The position numbers were made by a program, and so were the translations under genes. A DNA stretch of 64,000 nucleotides from Actinernus sp. WN-2022. Its lineage: Eukaryota > Cnidaria > Anthozoa > Actiniaria > Actinernidae. Every line of letters starts with the position of its first letter. Within the stretch, counting starts at the first letter, position 1. The stretch is taken from NCBI GenBank assembly GCA_030867875.1, contig JAOWCC010000655.1, positions 4,379,083 to 4,443,082 on the forward strand, read 5' to 3'. Below, piece after piece: positions 1 to 12,224 of this stretch. A model generated the notes under the pieces. It was not told the origin of the DNA. It searched no databases and worked only from the letters and a program-made list of their open reading frames with translations.

Positions 1-345
1 TCGATGTACTACACGTCAAAACAACGGTCTCTTCCCGTAGATTAAGTGTAATTCATGGAATTTTGCCGTGTTTTGAGTAGAAATACCAGAAAATGGCGTT
101 TTTTCTAACCTAACCCTAACCTCTAGCTCTCAAATAAAGAAATTATGGGATAGATCTGAGACAAAGGCATTATGGGATCGAAAGGCCAGAAAAGTCAGAT
201 AATGTCATTTGCTCTTAAAATAAAACACTGGAAAGCGCGTTATTGCCTCTTAAAGTGAACAAGCACACAAGATGAAGCATGTTAACACGAAAGGAGCCTT
301 CTTGTCTAAGACATTGTAAGGTGAACCAGCTTTTTGTCATAAATT
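1..345. repeat. Dispersed repeat, partial copy
   Basis: Stretches of this segment (for example the run containing ctctagctctcaaataaag, near 120-145) recur in reverse orientation at about 22.3-22.4 kb inside the Harbinger element. That copy is framed by an inverted repeat. The related parts include the words cccataattt, gagctagaggttag and a cacacaagat end. No reading frame of note is present. The copy is cut by the window edge, so its left end is unknown. It is probably a non-autonomous DNA transposon; the family was not recognised. Confidence 0.5.
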
Positions 346-1270
346 GCTGCTAAATTTGGTCAACACAAACTTTGAACAGTACATTAAACAGGACATTATT
401 GCAAACCATATTACTATCTTATTCAGGCTAAAAAGGACAAACATGAAGAGATGATCTATTAAAAATATTAAATGGGGAGATATTTGAGAAGCGAAAATGT
501 ATACATGTAGATTCTACTTATTTGAAAGGGCAAAACAGAAAAAATATATTTTACAATATAGACGCATTTTTCTGTTTCTATTTTTAAGATAATTACTGTA
601 TACATGTATATTCATTAAACACAATTTTTATATGTGCTATGAAAATTATTTTAAAGAGACAATTACAATGTATGATGAGATGATGTTAAAAACCCTGAAA
701 ATGTATTTCAAAGGAATATTAAAGTAATAATCTTGAAAAGTAAATGCACGTGTTTGTAATTTCCTCACTTAGAATTTACGGAAAGATTCAGATATTGCGT
801 ATATAATTGTCAATGCAAGGTTCTACGTCTCAAGCATGTTAAGGCATGGTTTGAACATGAAAACGAGGCTACAGCTATTTTGTTGAATAGAGTCACTTGA
901 ATTTACTCAAATCCTAGAACAATGGTGGTTATAGCTAATCTCAGCGTTTTTAGTCGTCCTAAAAGAAAAGTTTGGTAAAATGTCTATCACATGACCAACG
1001 ACGTGATCACAAAAAGTTGAAAATTTAACTAAAAACGGGGTGGTACATGTATATTTTAAGTAACGATTTTGTGTTTATCTGATTACACTTGTGGTTGACT
1101 TTAAAGATCAGTTCGGAATGGTTGACCCTCATAGACTGTTAATGACAAAGATAGCGAATTTTGAATGTTTTATCAGAACTGCTCAAAAACCATGCAGGCC
1201 TATAAACATACTTGATCGTGGATTGGTCGTCACTAAAACCCTGAAAAATGCCCTGAAAAGCTGTTAATAT
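346..1270. other. Gene-free stretch
   Basis: AT-rich sequence without a convincing exon, RNA gene or repeat structure that I can see. Confidence 0.4.
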
Positions 1271-1274
1271 AGCA

Positions 1275-1612
1275 TGGGCAATCCCAGAACATTCTAGAAA
1301 TTCCTAAGACATCCTAGAAATTCCTAAAAGTCTATTCCTAGATAGTCCCAGCATTTCCTACAAAACCGAAGGAAAATGTAAACTGTAAATCCTAGGATTT
1401 CCCACAATATCCTAGAACCATGCATCGTAAATGCTTTGCCATGAATATTTTGAGAAATCCTAGAAAATCCTAGAACATCCAAGTGTCCAAATTTACCGTG
1501 AAAATTCACACCTCAAATCCAAGAAAATCCTAGGACAATCCTAAGCGGTTCTAGGATTTGAATCTTAAGATATCCAAGGATTATCCCAGAAGATCCTAAG
1601 ATATCCAAGGCT
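1275..1612. repeat. Degenerate short tandem repeat (atcctagaa type)
   Basis: The word family atcctagaa / tcctaggat recurs every 10-20 bases in imperfect copies on both strands (cctagaaattcctaag, ccaagaaaatcctagg, agatcctaagatatcc). The 61-codon frame running through it is simply a by-product of the repeat. No function is evident. Confidence 0.6.
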
Positions 1613-1815
1613 TTTTTCGCAAGGGTTAAGCACCTTTCTGTACTTTTCATTAACGACATATGTTTTTTGCTTATTTAATATTATCTTCTCATTGCCTTTT
1701 CTCTTCTTATCTTCTCGCTTCACATATTTATTATCTTTCCACATAAGCTCCCTTGATGAGCTAAATGCTCTTGGAGCAAATGGTTAAATAAAAAAAAAAC
1801 ATTTAAAGGCATATA

Positions 1816-2200
1816 CCGTAAAATTCCGAAAATAAGAACTGGGCTTATATTTTCTCAAAGGACCTTTTGGGTGGGCTTATTTTCGGGGAGGGCTTATATA
1901 CGGGGGGTATTTTTGGAGGGAAATTTGCGGTTCAAAATGAGCTGGGCGTATTTTTGGATGGCACTTTGTGTCTAAAAATATTGTGAACTGCGGTCATTAA
2001 CTGATCTTTTTGAACCTAACAACTCTCTGAATATAACAGCAACAAGCTTTATTGCAACATGATTTGCCTATGTAGCTGATAAGCCCATGGGCTTATATTG
2101 GGGGGCGTAATATAGGGAGGGTCTTTGCGTTTAAAATTTAGGCGCTTATTTTCGGGGGAGCTTATATTCGGGGGGGGGGGGTATTTTCGGAATTTTACGG
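1816..2200. mobile_element. TIR MITE with TA duplication
   Basis: The ends are inverted copies: CCGTAAAATTCCGAAAATA at the left and its reverse complement at the right. Each is bounded by TA (1814-1815 and 2201-2202), as expected for a Tc1/mariner-superfamily insertion. The interior is G/T-rich with recurring gggcttatattttcgggg-like words and no transposase, so it is a non-autonomous element of about 385 bp. Confidence 0.75.
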
Positions 2201-2564
2201 TAGCACAGAAAGAGGCTCTCTGGCAATATATCTTAAATTCCAATCAAGCTATGTTTTATATTTCTTTGCGTACGTATTCTAAATGGATGGGCAGGAACCT
2301 GAGAAATGACTGAATGGCTTCGCAAAATGACTGCGAGGGTCAACGAACACTGAACATGTACAAACAGGAAAAATATTAATTAAAACCCTTCATTTCTAGA
2401 AGTATTACATATACAATAAAAATATATAATATATGATACAGTCTTATTTATTTGACGTACTGTTTAAAACACGAACAGCAGCGATTACGAACATCTCAAC
2501 AAGAAATTACAATACTATGTTATTTGAAGCGGCGTTTCGCAATGCTGAAAGCATTGTGTGGTAA

Positions 2565-2712
2565 AGAACAAGCTACAATGTAGAACCTGCAATTGAAGGA
2601 TTTGGTGTCGTGGTTGACATCGATAAAGTTCAAGACTTGGACAGCGATGTGACTGACATGACGGCAGCCTCTAAATTTTTGACTCCGGCACAAAATATGA
2701 AGAGGATGTTTG
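2565..2712 (+). other. Possible orphan exon
   Basis: An open stretch reads YNVEPAIEGFGVVVDIDK and continues through an acidic segment to KRMF, ending exactly at a consensus splice donor (tttGTAAGT at 2713). No upstream start or matching partner exon was found and the protein family is not recognised. It may be a host exon or a relic. Codon usage looks protein-like, but this is weak evidence. Confidence 0.25.
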
Positions 2713-2719
2713 TAAGTTT

Positions 2720-3640
2720 GGTTCCGTAAGTTTAATGCACGTTTTTATTATTTTACGACTTTGAGTTTGGTTTAATAATTCAGTGGGACTAAACAGTGGC
2801 TCGGTAAACAAGTAATGGTAGTTGGATAACTTCATTTTAAAAATATTATCTGTGTATCTCGGTAGTCTGCTGATATTAATAAACTATATAGTGCAAAATT
2901 GATTATCTAGGTACCTTATGATCCGTGTACTTTTTGCTATCTTTGGGTCTTTATCAGTGAATTCTTAATTAGGATGAACCTTTTATATAAAATTTCATGT
3001 TCATTAGTATTCTTTATATAAAACGTTCATCCTAATTAGCAATTCAATGAGAAAGCTGAAATGATGAGATTTTATCAGGTATAAAGGAGCATGCACGTGA
3101 CTGATTTGCTTCATCTGATTGGACAAAATTATTCATGAGTTTTTGAAGGATTTTTAGTCATCCAGACTAAGGCCACATCGAGCTTTCCCATATTAAATAT
3201 TCAGCATGATGTTTCTTTCTCCGATTCATTCAAAGTTAAAAGGTTTTATACAGATTTTTTGATAAGCATATTCAAGGTGTTTGCCATTTAATAAAAAACC
3301 GTTATTCCCACATTTGGCTTAGTATTTAATGTTTAACCCTTAGCATACAGCATGGGAACTTGCTTTTTCTTAATTCTAATGCAAAATAAACTTTTTAGTT
3401 TCAATTTTGTATTCGAGAAGCGTTGACGCATGACTACGAATAGCTTCAAAAGTCTGAACAATAGAAAAGAAGAGGTTACACTAAGCTACAAATGGATTAG
3501 CCTAACATCATATTTCTAGTCAGCCTGGGTATCGTACAGAGCTCATCTTTATCGTGCAAGTGGGAAGCGATTTACTGCATACCAAAGCATTAAGAATAGT
3601 AGGAACTAAATATGTTGAAAATATTTAAAGAGCTAATTTA
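2720..3640. other. Gene-free stretch with a hairpin at 2967-3037
   Basis: An inverted repeat of about 25 bp per arm (aattaggatgaac and its complement, with tttatataaa in both arms) lies at 2967-3037 and could fold into a hairpin or represent a tiny MITE. Nothing else was seen. Confidence 0.5.
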
Positions 3641-3644
3641 TACC

Positions 3645-5933
3645 TTACAACATGATAGTGACATCATCGCCAATGATGAAGAAAGGAGCCCAGTACCTTG
3701 GTGCACTCCACTCATGTGATTTCCTCATCTCGTTCATAGTCTTCTGCAGGCTTGTACTCGCAGAATGTCCTTCTTTCAGGAACGTGTAGAACAGTTTCAT
3801 GAAGAACAATGTAGCCTCATCATTGATAGCCCAAAGCGACGCTATGACCGCTCGGGCGCCTGAAGCGAGGAAAGCTCTGCTAATACCAATTACTCCTTCA
3901 GCTTTGACCTCACCACGTCCGCTGTGGCAACAGCTCAGGACAATGAGTTGTGCTCGTACTTCAGCCTCCTGCACGTCTGCCATCGTTAGAATGTAGTCTT
4001 GTTCGTTTGGAATACCTGCCTCCATGGCGATTTCGGATGGTGCCAAGATTCCAATAATCGTGCTCTTTATGGCTTTCTTTATTTTGTTCCTTCCTCGGAA
4101 AAGACGATCTCAGAGACGATGTCGGCCGCTCCTTCTTCTTCCCTACGTCTCTTTTCTCTGTCAAGAACGTTTCAGCAGCTTCATCTTTGTCTACAGCGAG
4201 AAAAGAGTTGAGAGATCTGTCCTCGCAGTTGCCAACTTCTCTAATTTTCATTTCATCATAAGCAATCCTAATAGCCATTCCTACAAGAGACTCGGGCTGT
4301 TCCAGTTCAGTACTCATTTTCACATATGACAAAATCTTAGCGACATTGTTTTGAAGGAAAACTAATTCCTTCTCTGCCGCTATGACACAAGTAAAAAATG
4401 TATCTTTTGGCTTTCCTTCAATGAGAACTAAGACGCAGAACCTTTTACAAGAAACAAGCTGGTAAACATCTGAGTGCTGTAGTTGATTGGTCTTCGCAGT
4501 ATTGTCATTGAGTATTCCGTACTTTGATATCAGGAAATCTCCCAACGCTCTTGCACGTCCACGTTCTGAGACAAGGAGGGCCTCCATTTTCTGTTTTGTC
4601 TCAAACAGCACGAGGGTCAACAGTTTGTAAGTCTCAATAAAGTCGGTCTCGAAAATAGATATCTTAAACTTCTCTCGCTCGCGTAAGGTTTCAAATAGTT
4701 TTTCGTTATATTTTAAGCTTTCTCTTAAATTCACTTCTGCCTTTTTCATGTTTCGTGAGCGATAGTAACATGTTCCAAGACTACGGTAGGCAGTTGCTAG
4801 CCCTTTGAGGTCTCCAATCTCCTTTACGATGTTCAAGTACATTTCATTATGATATTGAGCTTTATCAAATTGTCTGAGAGAGAGATAACAGTGACCGAGG
4901 TTGCAATGAGCATATGCCTCGCATGCTTTGTTCCCAATCTCCTTAGAGATACCCAAGTTCCTCCAAATGTACAGTATTGCTTTAGAAAACCATCCAAATC
5001 TTAAATAATAACTCCCTAGGTTACCATAAGCAACGCTCTCGCCTTTTTTGTCTCCGATTTCCTTTGCAATGTTTAAGTGCTTCTCATGATGGTATTTGGC
5101 TTTGTCATACTGTCCAAGGTAGAGATAGCACATTCCAAGATTACAATAAGCATTACTTAGGCCTTGCCTGTCTCCAGTTTCATTAGCGATGTTAAACTGC
5201 TTCCTGTGATAACGTATAGCCTCGTCGAACTGTCCGAGGTAATAAAAACACAGACCAAGGTTACCATGCGCTCTCGCCCCGGCTCTCACATCTCCAGTTT
5301 TCTCTGTGATGTCCAACGCCTTCTCATAAAGTTGTATAGCATCGTAGTATTGTCCTAGTGAATAACAGCAGTTTCCAAGATTACAAAGAGCCCGTTCCAT
5401 ACTTTCCTTGTCTCCAGTCTTCTCTGCGGTGTTGAGGTCTATTGTATGATGATATATAGCCCTGTCGCACTGCCCGAGAGAACGATAACAGAGGCCAAGA
5501 TCTCCATGTGCCAGGCTCTCGGCTGTTTTGTCTCTAGTCTCCTCTGCGATTTCCAGACGCTTTTCATGATAATGTATTGCCTTGTCACATTGTCCGAGAG
5601 TAAGGTAACAGTTTCCAAGACCGCAATAAGCCATTGCTTCAATGGAAATCTTAATGTCTCTTCTTTTCATGTTCCTTGCGAGCATTAATGCTTTGTTACT
5701 ACAATTCAGTGCTTCCCGAAACCGTGAAAGTTCGTAGTTCATGGAACCTAATTGTAGCCAAACTTGGGGCTTGATAGCGATGTCTCCAAGATAGCGAGCC
5801 ATTTGAAGACACTCATTACACAGGTAAATCAACTGTTCCTTTTTCAAGCGAAGGTTTCCAAACAACGCATAATGTAGGCAAAACATCACAAACGTCTTCT
5901 TTTTCTCAAAGTCCATGACGACTTGGTTTATCT
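3645..5933 (-). pseudogene. TPR-CHAT protein exon, CHAT domain broken
   Basis: TPR arrays bind partners or hold the protein autoinhibited; CHAT is a caspase-like cysteine protease fold. The main frame (5916 down to 3961) holds about nine TPR-type units of roughly 40 residues with the core GNLGxCYxxLGQxDxAIxYHxK, then a helical linker with SERGRARALGDFL, usual in animal TPR-CHAT proteins. The CHAT C-terminal half lies in another frame (4046-3645) and keeps the nucleophile motif LSCCHSGRG and the tail [13 protein letters not shown]. The N-terminal CHAT half with the catalytic His is not found between them: the first frame runs out near 4046 and the other has an in-frame TGA just upstream of the retained half. 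A deletion, a frameshift or a missed intron could explain this. The exon probably begins at 5933, after the acceptor tttgcccaacag, leaving AG before codon ATA; the first ATG is at 5916. It may continue the HEPN exon further right on the same strand. Confidence 0.8.
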
Positions 5934-7220
5934 CTGTTGGGCAAAAAAGGACGAAATAAGAGCTTGGACAATTTAAGAAAGCGACTTACATGCAGCCCAA
6001 AAAGAAGTTCAGTTTTTTCGTAGGTTTTCACAAAAGGAGCCTTAGATCCTAACATCTGATGGGAGAAAATATACAAATTGTAAAGATGGAGAAAAATATT
6101 AAATGATACAACTAATACAACGTATATCACAGGTTCAACCAGTTTTCCTAGTTTCAAGAAAAAAATGAATGATTTCTTACTCAAATAGATGATTACTGAA
6201 TCGATCATGCCGCACATATGCATCACTTATTTTTAAAATGTATTAAGCTACGAGGTGACCTCTTACTATAAGCCTGATGGTTTCTCGAGGTCTCCTCGCC
6301 ATACATTACATTCTACTGTTTATCACATACATACTGAGATTTACGAATGGAATCATTCATGCGAAAACCCACTTCACAATTTTCCTTAGCCATTCAGAAT
6401 CGCGAAACGAATTTGTCACACCTGCGAAAAGCGTTTCGTCCAATCAGAAAACACCTGCCAAAACATATCGGGATTTTCAAACTGGACTTGAGATCGGAGG
6501 CGCCACTTGCATTCACTACGAAAGTTGGAGTTTTGACTTTTTTTTTAAATAATGTAATATTGATCTGTAAACAGCCAATTAACGATGTTAAAACTTCCAA
6601 GTCAATTGAGGAGTATATTATCGACCAAGAAAACAAAATCGCAAGAGCAAAACTTAGAGAAACAGACGCAAAGTGACTTAAAACGACAAAGAAGAAGCGA
6701 AATTATACCGAAAGAACTCAACATATATTCAGATATTGAGATAATCTATGTGAAATCATTCTTAGTGTCAAAAGAAAATACGGTGAAGATTACGAGCTTA
6801 TAATCCTTCGTGGAGTGATTTCAACTTCCATAGACAATCGACATTAGAAAAATCGTAAATATTCTGTGAGCAGAGAAAACCTACAAGCCGTGGAGATGTC
6901 TGAAAACTCGTAGCAAACAACTTGTACAAAAGCAGGTATACTAATCTAATGACGATGTAAACTTGTAAACTCTATTTGTTGAATCAAAGACAGTTTCATA
7001 TTGATGTTGAAAACTATTTCAAGGCTGATGTCAGTTTAGAAAGTAAGATTTTCTTTCCATTTTGATTGTATCGAGCATAAATTTTAGTCTACGTTGAGTC
7101 GGATACGAAATGCAAAACAAAAAATTAAAAGCTACAAATATATGTGTTCAATGACAAGACCTAAATAAAACCTGTTTGATATTGGAGAAAAATCTCAGTA
7201 TGTATATAATAAACAAATTA
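5934..7220. other. Gene-free stretch, probable intron
   Basis: This lies directly upstream of the TPR exon on the minus strand. Short open frames here match nothing I recognise. A short piece near 6020-6050 (ttttcacaaaaggagcctta) resembles a segment at 22.2 kb, so repeat debris is present. Confidence 0.4.
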
Positions 7221-7223
7221 CAA

Positions 7224-7349
7224 GATGGAAAGTGCTTTTGTATGGTTTTACACGCTTGTTTGTTTTCACAAAACTCACTCGCTCGTACCTCGCTCGTTCG
7301 TTTTGTGAAAACAAACTCGTGCGTAAATACCATACGCCAGCACTTTCCA
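7224..7349. repeat. Imperfect inverted repeat (hairpin)
   Basis: The arms ggaaagtgctttt...gttttcacaaaac and their complement gttttgtgaaaac...agcactttcc face each other around an AT/CG-balanced loop of about 25 bases. It looks like a small foldback element. Confidence 0.55.
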
Positions 7350-7593
7350 TTAAGTAATCTCTATATCTTTAATTCCTATTTCTGTGGCAAATAAACTTAA
7401 ACTTAATTATTGGTTATTTCATGGTTTTCTATGGAATAAGGGCGAATATTTCACGATAGGTTTATATTATTTGGTATACAACGAGCATCTAATACGGTTG
7501 TGTATTTTTACGAGTCATTCATATGTTGGCGAGCCAAAATCCTTGCATACTCGCACCGGCGAGAAATTGGAAGTCATTTGGCTGTAACAACCC

Positions 7594-8150
7594 CCCGGGG
7601 GGGGTACTCATGTTTGTGACGTATTATGTATGTGCCGCCCGGGTGGGTCAGGGTTTTGAGCTCCGTTTGGGCAGGTAGGGTCAGGGTTTTGGCCTGATTT
7701 GGGCAGATCAGGGTCAGGATTTGAGTATAATTTGGGTGCAGTCAGGGTCGGGGTTCAGTATTTTTTAGGCAGTTAGTTTTTTTTTAGCTACTATGTAAAA
7801 AAAAGACATTCTGTTGCCGCATTTTGATCGCCTTCCCACATGCAAGCACTGAGGTTCCCGTACTTCAGTACTTATCTATGTACTTCATCTGCTGATTTGT
7901 TTACCCAATGCCACGTCCCGACTTGAAATGTTCCGTATTTTGCATGCAATCCCGGTACGCGGTATACCGGCCGGGATATATATCCGACCTTCTTTTGAAA
8001 ACAATTTAAAGAAGGGGCATTCAGGGTTTTTTTCCCCAAAAAGGGGGCAATCAGGGTTTTGGAGCTCGGATTGGGTCAAACAGGGTCAGGGTTTGAGCCT
8101 CTTGGCCTCACATACATACCCATTTTTCATGTAAGTACCCCCCCCCCGGG
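7594..8150. mobile_element. Poly-G TIR MITE with 8-bp duplication
   Basis: The left end is CCCGGGGGGGGTACTCATGT and the right end is its inverted counterpart (catgtaagtacc, a C run, GGG). Both ends are flanked by AACAACCC (7586-7593 and 8151-8158), an 8-bp duplication of the size made by hAT-type transposases. The interior consists of diverged tandem units around gggtcagggttttgag. There is no coding capacity. A related but older element without a visible duplication lies at about 23.19-23.50 kb. Confidence 0.7.
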
Positions 8151-8159
8151 AACAACCCC

Positions 8160-9081
8160 CAGCTTCCAAGATTGCACCAAATATGAGACCGTGAATGACT
8201 ATGTACATGTATCAGTTTTACTCGTCAAATCGTAGAGTTAGTTATAATCGTAAATATAAAAATACTGCAATATTTGCCGAGGTTCACGTGGCTGCGATAG
8301 AAGAATTGGTATTAAGACGTGTTATTAATAATACAAATAAATGTTAATTTAACAAGAGTAGTATTAAATAACAACACCAACGCTAACGCTAACACTAACA
8401 AATCTATCCTCATAACAGTTAAAAAATGGAAAGATACAAAATTAAATGTGCATTAAGCAATTACTGAATGATGTTTAACATGATATCTCAAATTGCCAAA
8501 ACCAAAGTCTGTGTTATCAGCGGTAGGACGTCGGATTGTATTGGCTTAATGCCTCCGTTCTCGGTATTTTTAAATACCGAGTTAAAACTATTACTTTTTG
8601 ATAACATTGCTTGTGAGTTGTGTTCGGTTTTCGCTAACCCTTCTTTCATTGGCATCACAGTGAGCTGTGTACACTTAGTTGACTTCTTTTAACTCCTTTT
8701 TATTTAATTATCCAAGTTGGTTGTTTAAAACCAGATCACCAAATTCCAACCACATTTTATGGAGCTGCGATGGTTTTCGCAAATTTATCTTCGCTTTGTA
8801 GCTCTGAGTCTGGCGTAGAAAACATGATAAAAGTTTCCGATCGAATAAAGCGTTGGCTAGATACACAAGGATAAAATATATTTTTTTAATGGGAATTCGC
8901 CAAAACCCACCTGTCAGTAATTCATGAGAAGAGTTCAATTCTCCCGGGAAAGTCGTCTGTATGTATTTTCACAGTCGTTTCTTTCCCGCCTTTCGCAAGT
9001 GCGCGTGCGCCGGGTATATATGACGTCACGCGATATCACTGCAGCTGTGACGCGCGATTAGGGATATGAAAAAGGTTTTGC
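8160..9081. other. Gene-free stretch
   Basis: Low-information AT-rich sequence. The short microrepeat gctaacgctaacactaac lies near 8380-8400. No convincing gene. Confidence 0.4.
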
Positions 9082-9084
9082 TTA

Positions 9085-9277
9085 GGGGCCGACCATTTGA
9101 CTTTTGAGGGGGGGATGGGTGTTCTTGTCTGTGCTCGATTTTTTTTTCTTTAGCAGTGTTGTTGCACGAATTTATTTTGCGAAAAAAGCGGAGCCAGTAC
9201 GAACAAAGCTTTTCCGCTTGCAGGATATTTTTTTTCAAAAACACCCACCCCCCCTCAAAAGTTAAATGGTCGGCCCC
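9085..9277. mobile_element. Harbinger-type MITE, TTA duplication
   Basis: TIRs of about 40 bp (GGGGCCGACCATTTGACTTT at the left, the complement at the right with one or two changes) are bounded by TTA at 9082-9084 and 9278-9280. The 193-bp size, the lack of coding sequence and the 3-bp TTA duplication fit a PIF/Harbinger MITE. Confidence 0.8.
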
Positions 9278-9500
9278 TTAGCCCTTCTTCTAGGTATGAC
9301 ACTCTAACATGTTAGTATTAGAACTTAAATTAATCGTAAATTCCCGACGTTTTGGCTGCAGCTATGTTCTCAATGCAGCTATGACACGCATCTACAGATA
9401 TTGAGAATTATTGGAATATTTTCTTTTTTACGCTTGATGAGAGGAGAAAATAACATAGGAAAATCGTGAAAATGATATCGTACTGCGTCCAGTGGTGTTA

Positions 9501-9642
9501 TATAGGAAAATCACATGCCCAACGAGGTAAATTGCGCAAGAAAACCGATATCGCCCGAGTCGCGAAGCGATGAGGACGACATCGGTTTTTCGAGTGCAAT
9601 TTAACGTGGAATTACCAAGGCGGGCATGTGTTTTTCCTTGAA
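9501..9642. repeat. Inverted repeat
   Basis: The words aggaaaatcacatgccc, aaattgcg and aaaaccgat at the left recur as the complement on the right (atcggttttt, cgggcatgtgtttttcctt). It is a foldback of about 140 bp of unknown family. Confidence 0.5.
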
Positions 9643-9649
9643 TCGAATA

Positions 9650-10450
9650 GTAGTACGATTGAAGATTTAGTACTTTCGTTGATATTTTGCTAAGTTATGA
9701 ATAGCGCGCGTAGTCTACAGTGGTGATTCCACTCTGATTCTCATTGTTATCAACATGTGTGGATAATCAGTCATATCACTTCACAGACCGAAGCATATTT
9801 TGTCGGATTTGCTCTTTTTCACCTCGTACGTAATGTTTCTAAAATTTAAGAAAAAACTTTTAAGAAGAGATTTTGATTTTGACTTGATTTGACAGGCTTT
9901 TGAAGAAATATTGGTGATTTTGCTGATCTTCAAAATTAGAAATGAAAATGCTCAGACGGTGGCTTTCATTTAATAATAAAAGTAAATTACATGGCTGCTT
10001 GGAAATATTAAATGTATCTGCGTGTTAATCTCTGCGTGGCCATGTAATATTATCTATATGATATCCGACCAGCTTCGTCCAATAGAAGATTCTGACGTGA
10101 TATCCGTTGCTTGCGTTACGTTCGCGGTACAGCTTGTACTAATTTTGGCTTACTAGAATCCATGTTTATCGAATTCAATGTATTTTTATAACGTTTCTTT
10201 TGTAGACTATATAGTATGTTAAAATGTCGTGCTTTGTTATTTTAATTATTCCTAATAAATATATTAAATTAAAAGGGGAAAATTAAAAGAAGCACTTTAC
10301 TTCAAGTTATACAAGTCAACCTATGAATTTTGTTTTCTTCATATTTCACAACAAATGGACTATAGATTATAATCCCATAAATGGTTATTGGTAGCTTTGT
10401 TGTAATCATTATCCTTTGCAGTTTTTAATATGAAGTGAGTATTGCAAATA
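9650..10450. other. Gene-free stretch
   Basis: No convincing exon or repeat was recognised. It ends at the BEL/Pao target site. Confidence 0.35.
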
Positions 10451-10456
10451 CAAGTT

Positions 10457-10745
10457 TTAACGCGTTGCCCACGATCACGTGAACACATCGCGGTGTTCAC
10501 GTGCTCAGGTATTTTACTGACTAGACTATAGACAGTTGTTGTTGTAAGGATTGAAGCGAGCGAGAAGTTCGCACTGAAGTTACGACGAGCGACCAAGGTT
10601 TATGTGGTAAAATGATGAGTTTATGTCGATAGCTGTAAGGAGCTAAAGAGCCAATAAATAGTTAAACTATTCGTAAGTACCGTCAACTCATGCGAAACCT
10701 GAAAGCTGATCAATTGGAGACGATCAGGGGAAATAATTTCCTACA
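10457..10745 (+). repeat. BEL/Pao 5' LTR
   Basis: It matches the LTR at 17233-17528 over its full length, with a few substitutions and small indels; the other copy has an extra tactatacgcg near its start. It contains an inverted word pair around CACGTG (atcacgtgaacac / gtgttcacgtg) and an aataaa-like signal (ccaataaatag). Its end ttcctaca is shared. The start TTAACGCG is unusual, since most LTRs start TG, so the left limit could be off by a few bases. No clear tRNA primer site follows it. Confidence 0.8.
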
Positions 10746-10772
10746 GTAACTTCAAGCGACAAATTCGTAAAC

Positions 10773-12224
10773 ATGTCAAGTGAGAAATGTCACGACGAGG
10801 AAATCCCACTGGAAGCCGAAACTTCGCAAGGATAAGTTATTATGGGTGCTCCAGAAGCGAATTCCACGGACGTAATGAAGGAATATCCAAGGGATTCGGG
10901 CCTCATTAGCAAGAATGAAGCGATTATTTCGACCGTGAGCACGAGGCATGGAGATTTGTGGAAGATTTGGAATGGACAAATGGAGTTGCATGACAGGACT
11001 GTCATTGAAATTCCCGACACAGGGAACCCAACCACCGAAGTTGGAGATACCCAGATAAGGAGACAACCTAAGTTGACCAAGAAGGGAAAGGCTTATCGAC
11101 TTACCAATAGAATAAAACAAAGAAAGAGGTTAAAGGGGAAAATCCGAGCACAATTACGTAATATTCAAGTGCTCATGGGTCTAAATAAAAACGTTGAATT
11201 GTTTGGTGAGGAAACTATGAAGTTAAACGACCTTTTCAATCAGTTTGGTGACTTCCATGAAGAAGTGCTAGAACTTCTTGATGAAAAAGACAAATGTTCG
11301 GACTCCAACGTCTATGAATATCTGAACCAAGAGATAGGCCAAGTTAGAGTAGTAGTGCAAAAATTGTTGACTGATGCTGAGCAGCGAATAAGAGATGAGA
11401 GAATAGAAAGAAGTTCCTTAAAATCTAGCATAAAATCAAGGAGCTCTAAACGCTCAAATGCATCAATAAACTCTCTCAACGTTAGAGTTCTCGAAGCTAA
11501 GGCGAAGCACGAAGTATTAAAAACAAAGATCTCACTACTCGATGAAATTGAAGTCGCAGAAAAACAAGAGCTAGCGGCTAATGAGGCTGTCAGAAAGGCG
11601 CGTAAAAGATCGGAAAGGGTAAAACTAATAGTGGAGTGAACGGCTGCTGCTGCAGTTAGCAAAGTGTATGATAAGGTAGATAAAGACATTGAACAAGACT
11701 TAGGGTCTGATGATCCTGACAATTCGGATGCAGAGGACCTTGCAAAACTTGGATTGATTCAGGTACCACAACGGTCAGTATAGATGATAGTACGCAAGAC
11801 TCTGGTGGGAGAGACTCATTTATAGAACTACCTCGTCCAATACAAGCCAAGAGTCAGACTATAAAGAATGACCAAGCTGCTATCAACAAGCCGGCCATAA
11901 CAAGACCGGATGAAATTGTACCTGGCTCCAGACGTGGGAATGAATCTGAACAATACCGATATTAACCACCAACACTACAGACATATTTAGATACGTCGAC
12001 ACCGCATGAGCCTAAATCAGCCTTTTGGGAGAAAATGGAATTAAGGATGTCGCAACCCCCACCAAGCCCCACTCCATTTGATGGTGATCTTGTTCGGTAT
12101 CTGCGATTCAGAGCAAATTTCAGGGACCAAGTCGAGAGTAAGGCAACGCTGACGGATAGCGAGAAAATGAACTACTTGATGGCTTGCACGACTGGAAAGG
12201 CAATCCAAAATTACGGGTGCCAGC
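10773..12224 (+). pseudogene. gag: BEL/Pao gag, 5' part, disrupted
   Basis: The likely original start is ATG 10773; a TAA at 10833 interrupts it and the same frame resumes at 10842. The 265-codon frame to TGA 11637 is charged and coiled-coil-like (LNDLFNQFGDFHEEVLELLD, then lysine- and serine-rich). Reading past the TGA stays protein-like to about 11780, after which the frame shifts. From 12035 a second frame carries the gag core signature SPTPFDGDLVRYLRFRANF, similar to the DUF1759 region of BEL/Pao gag. It is cut at 12224 by the inserted TIR transposon. Gag would package the element RNA. Confidence 0.75.

Noticed and set aside
3799..4329. Plus-strand frames over the CHAT region
   Set aside because: Antisense shadows of the TPR-CHAT exon; no domain content.
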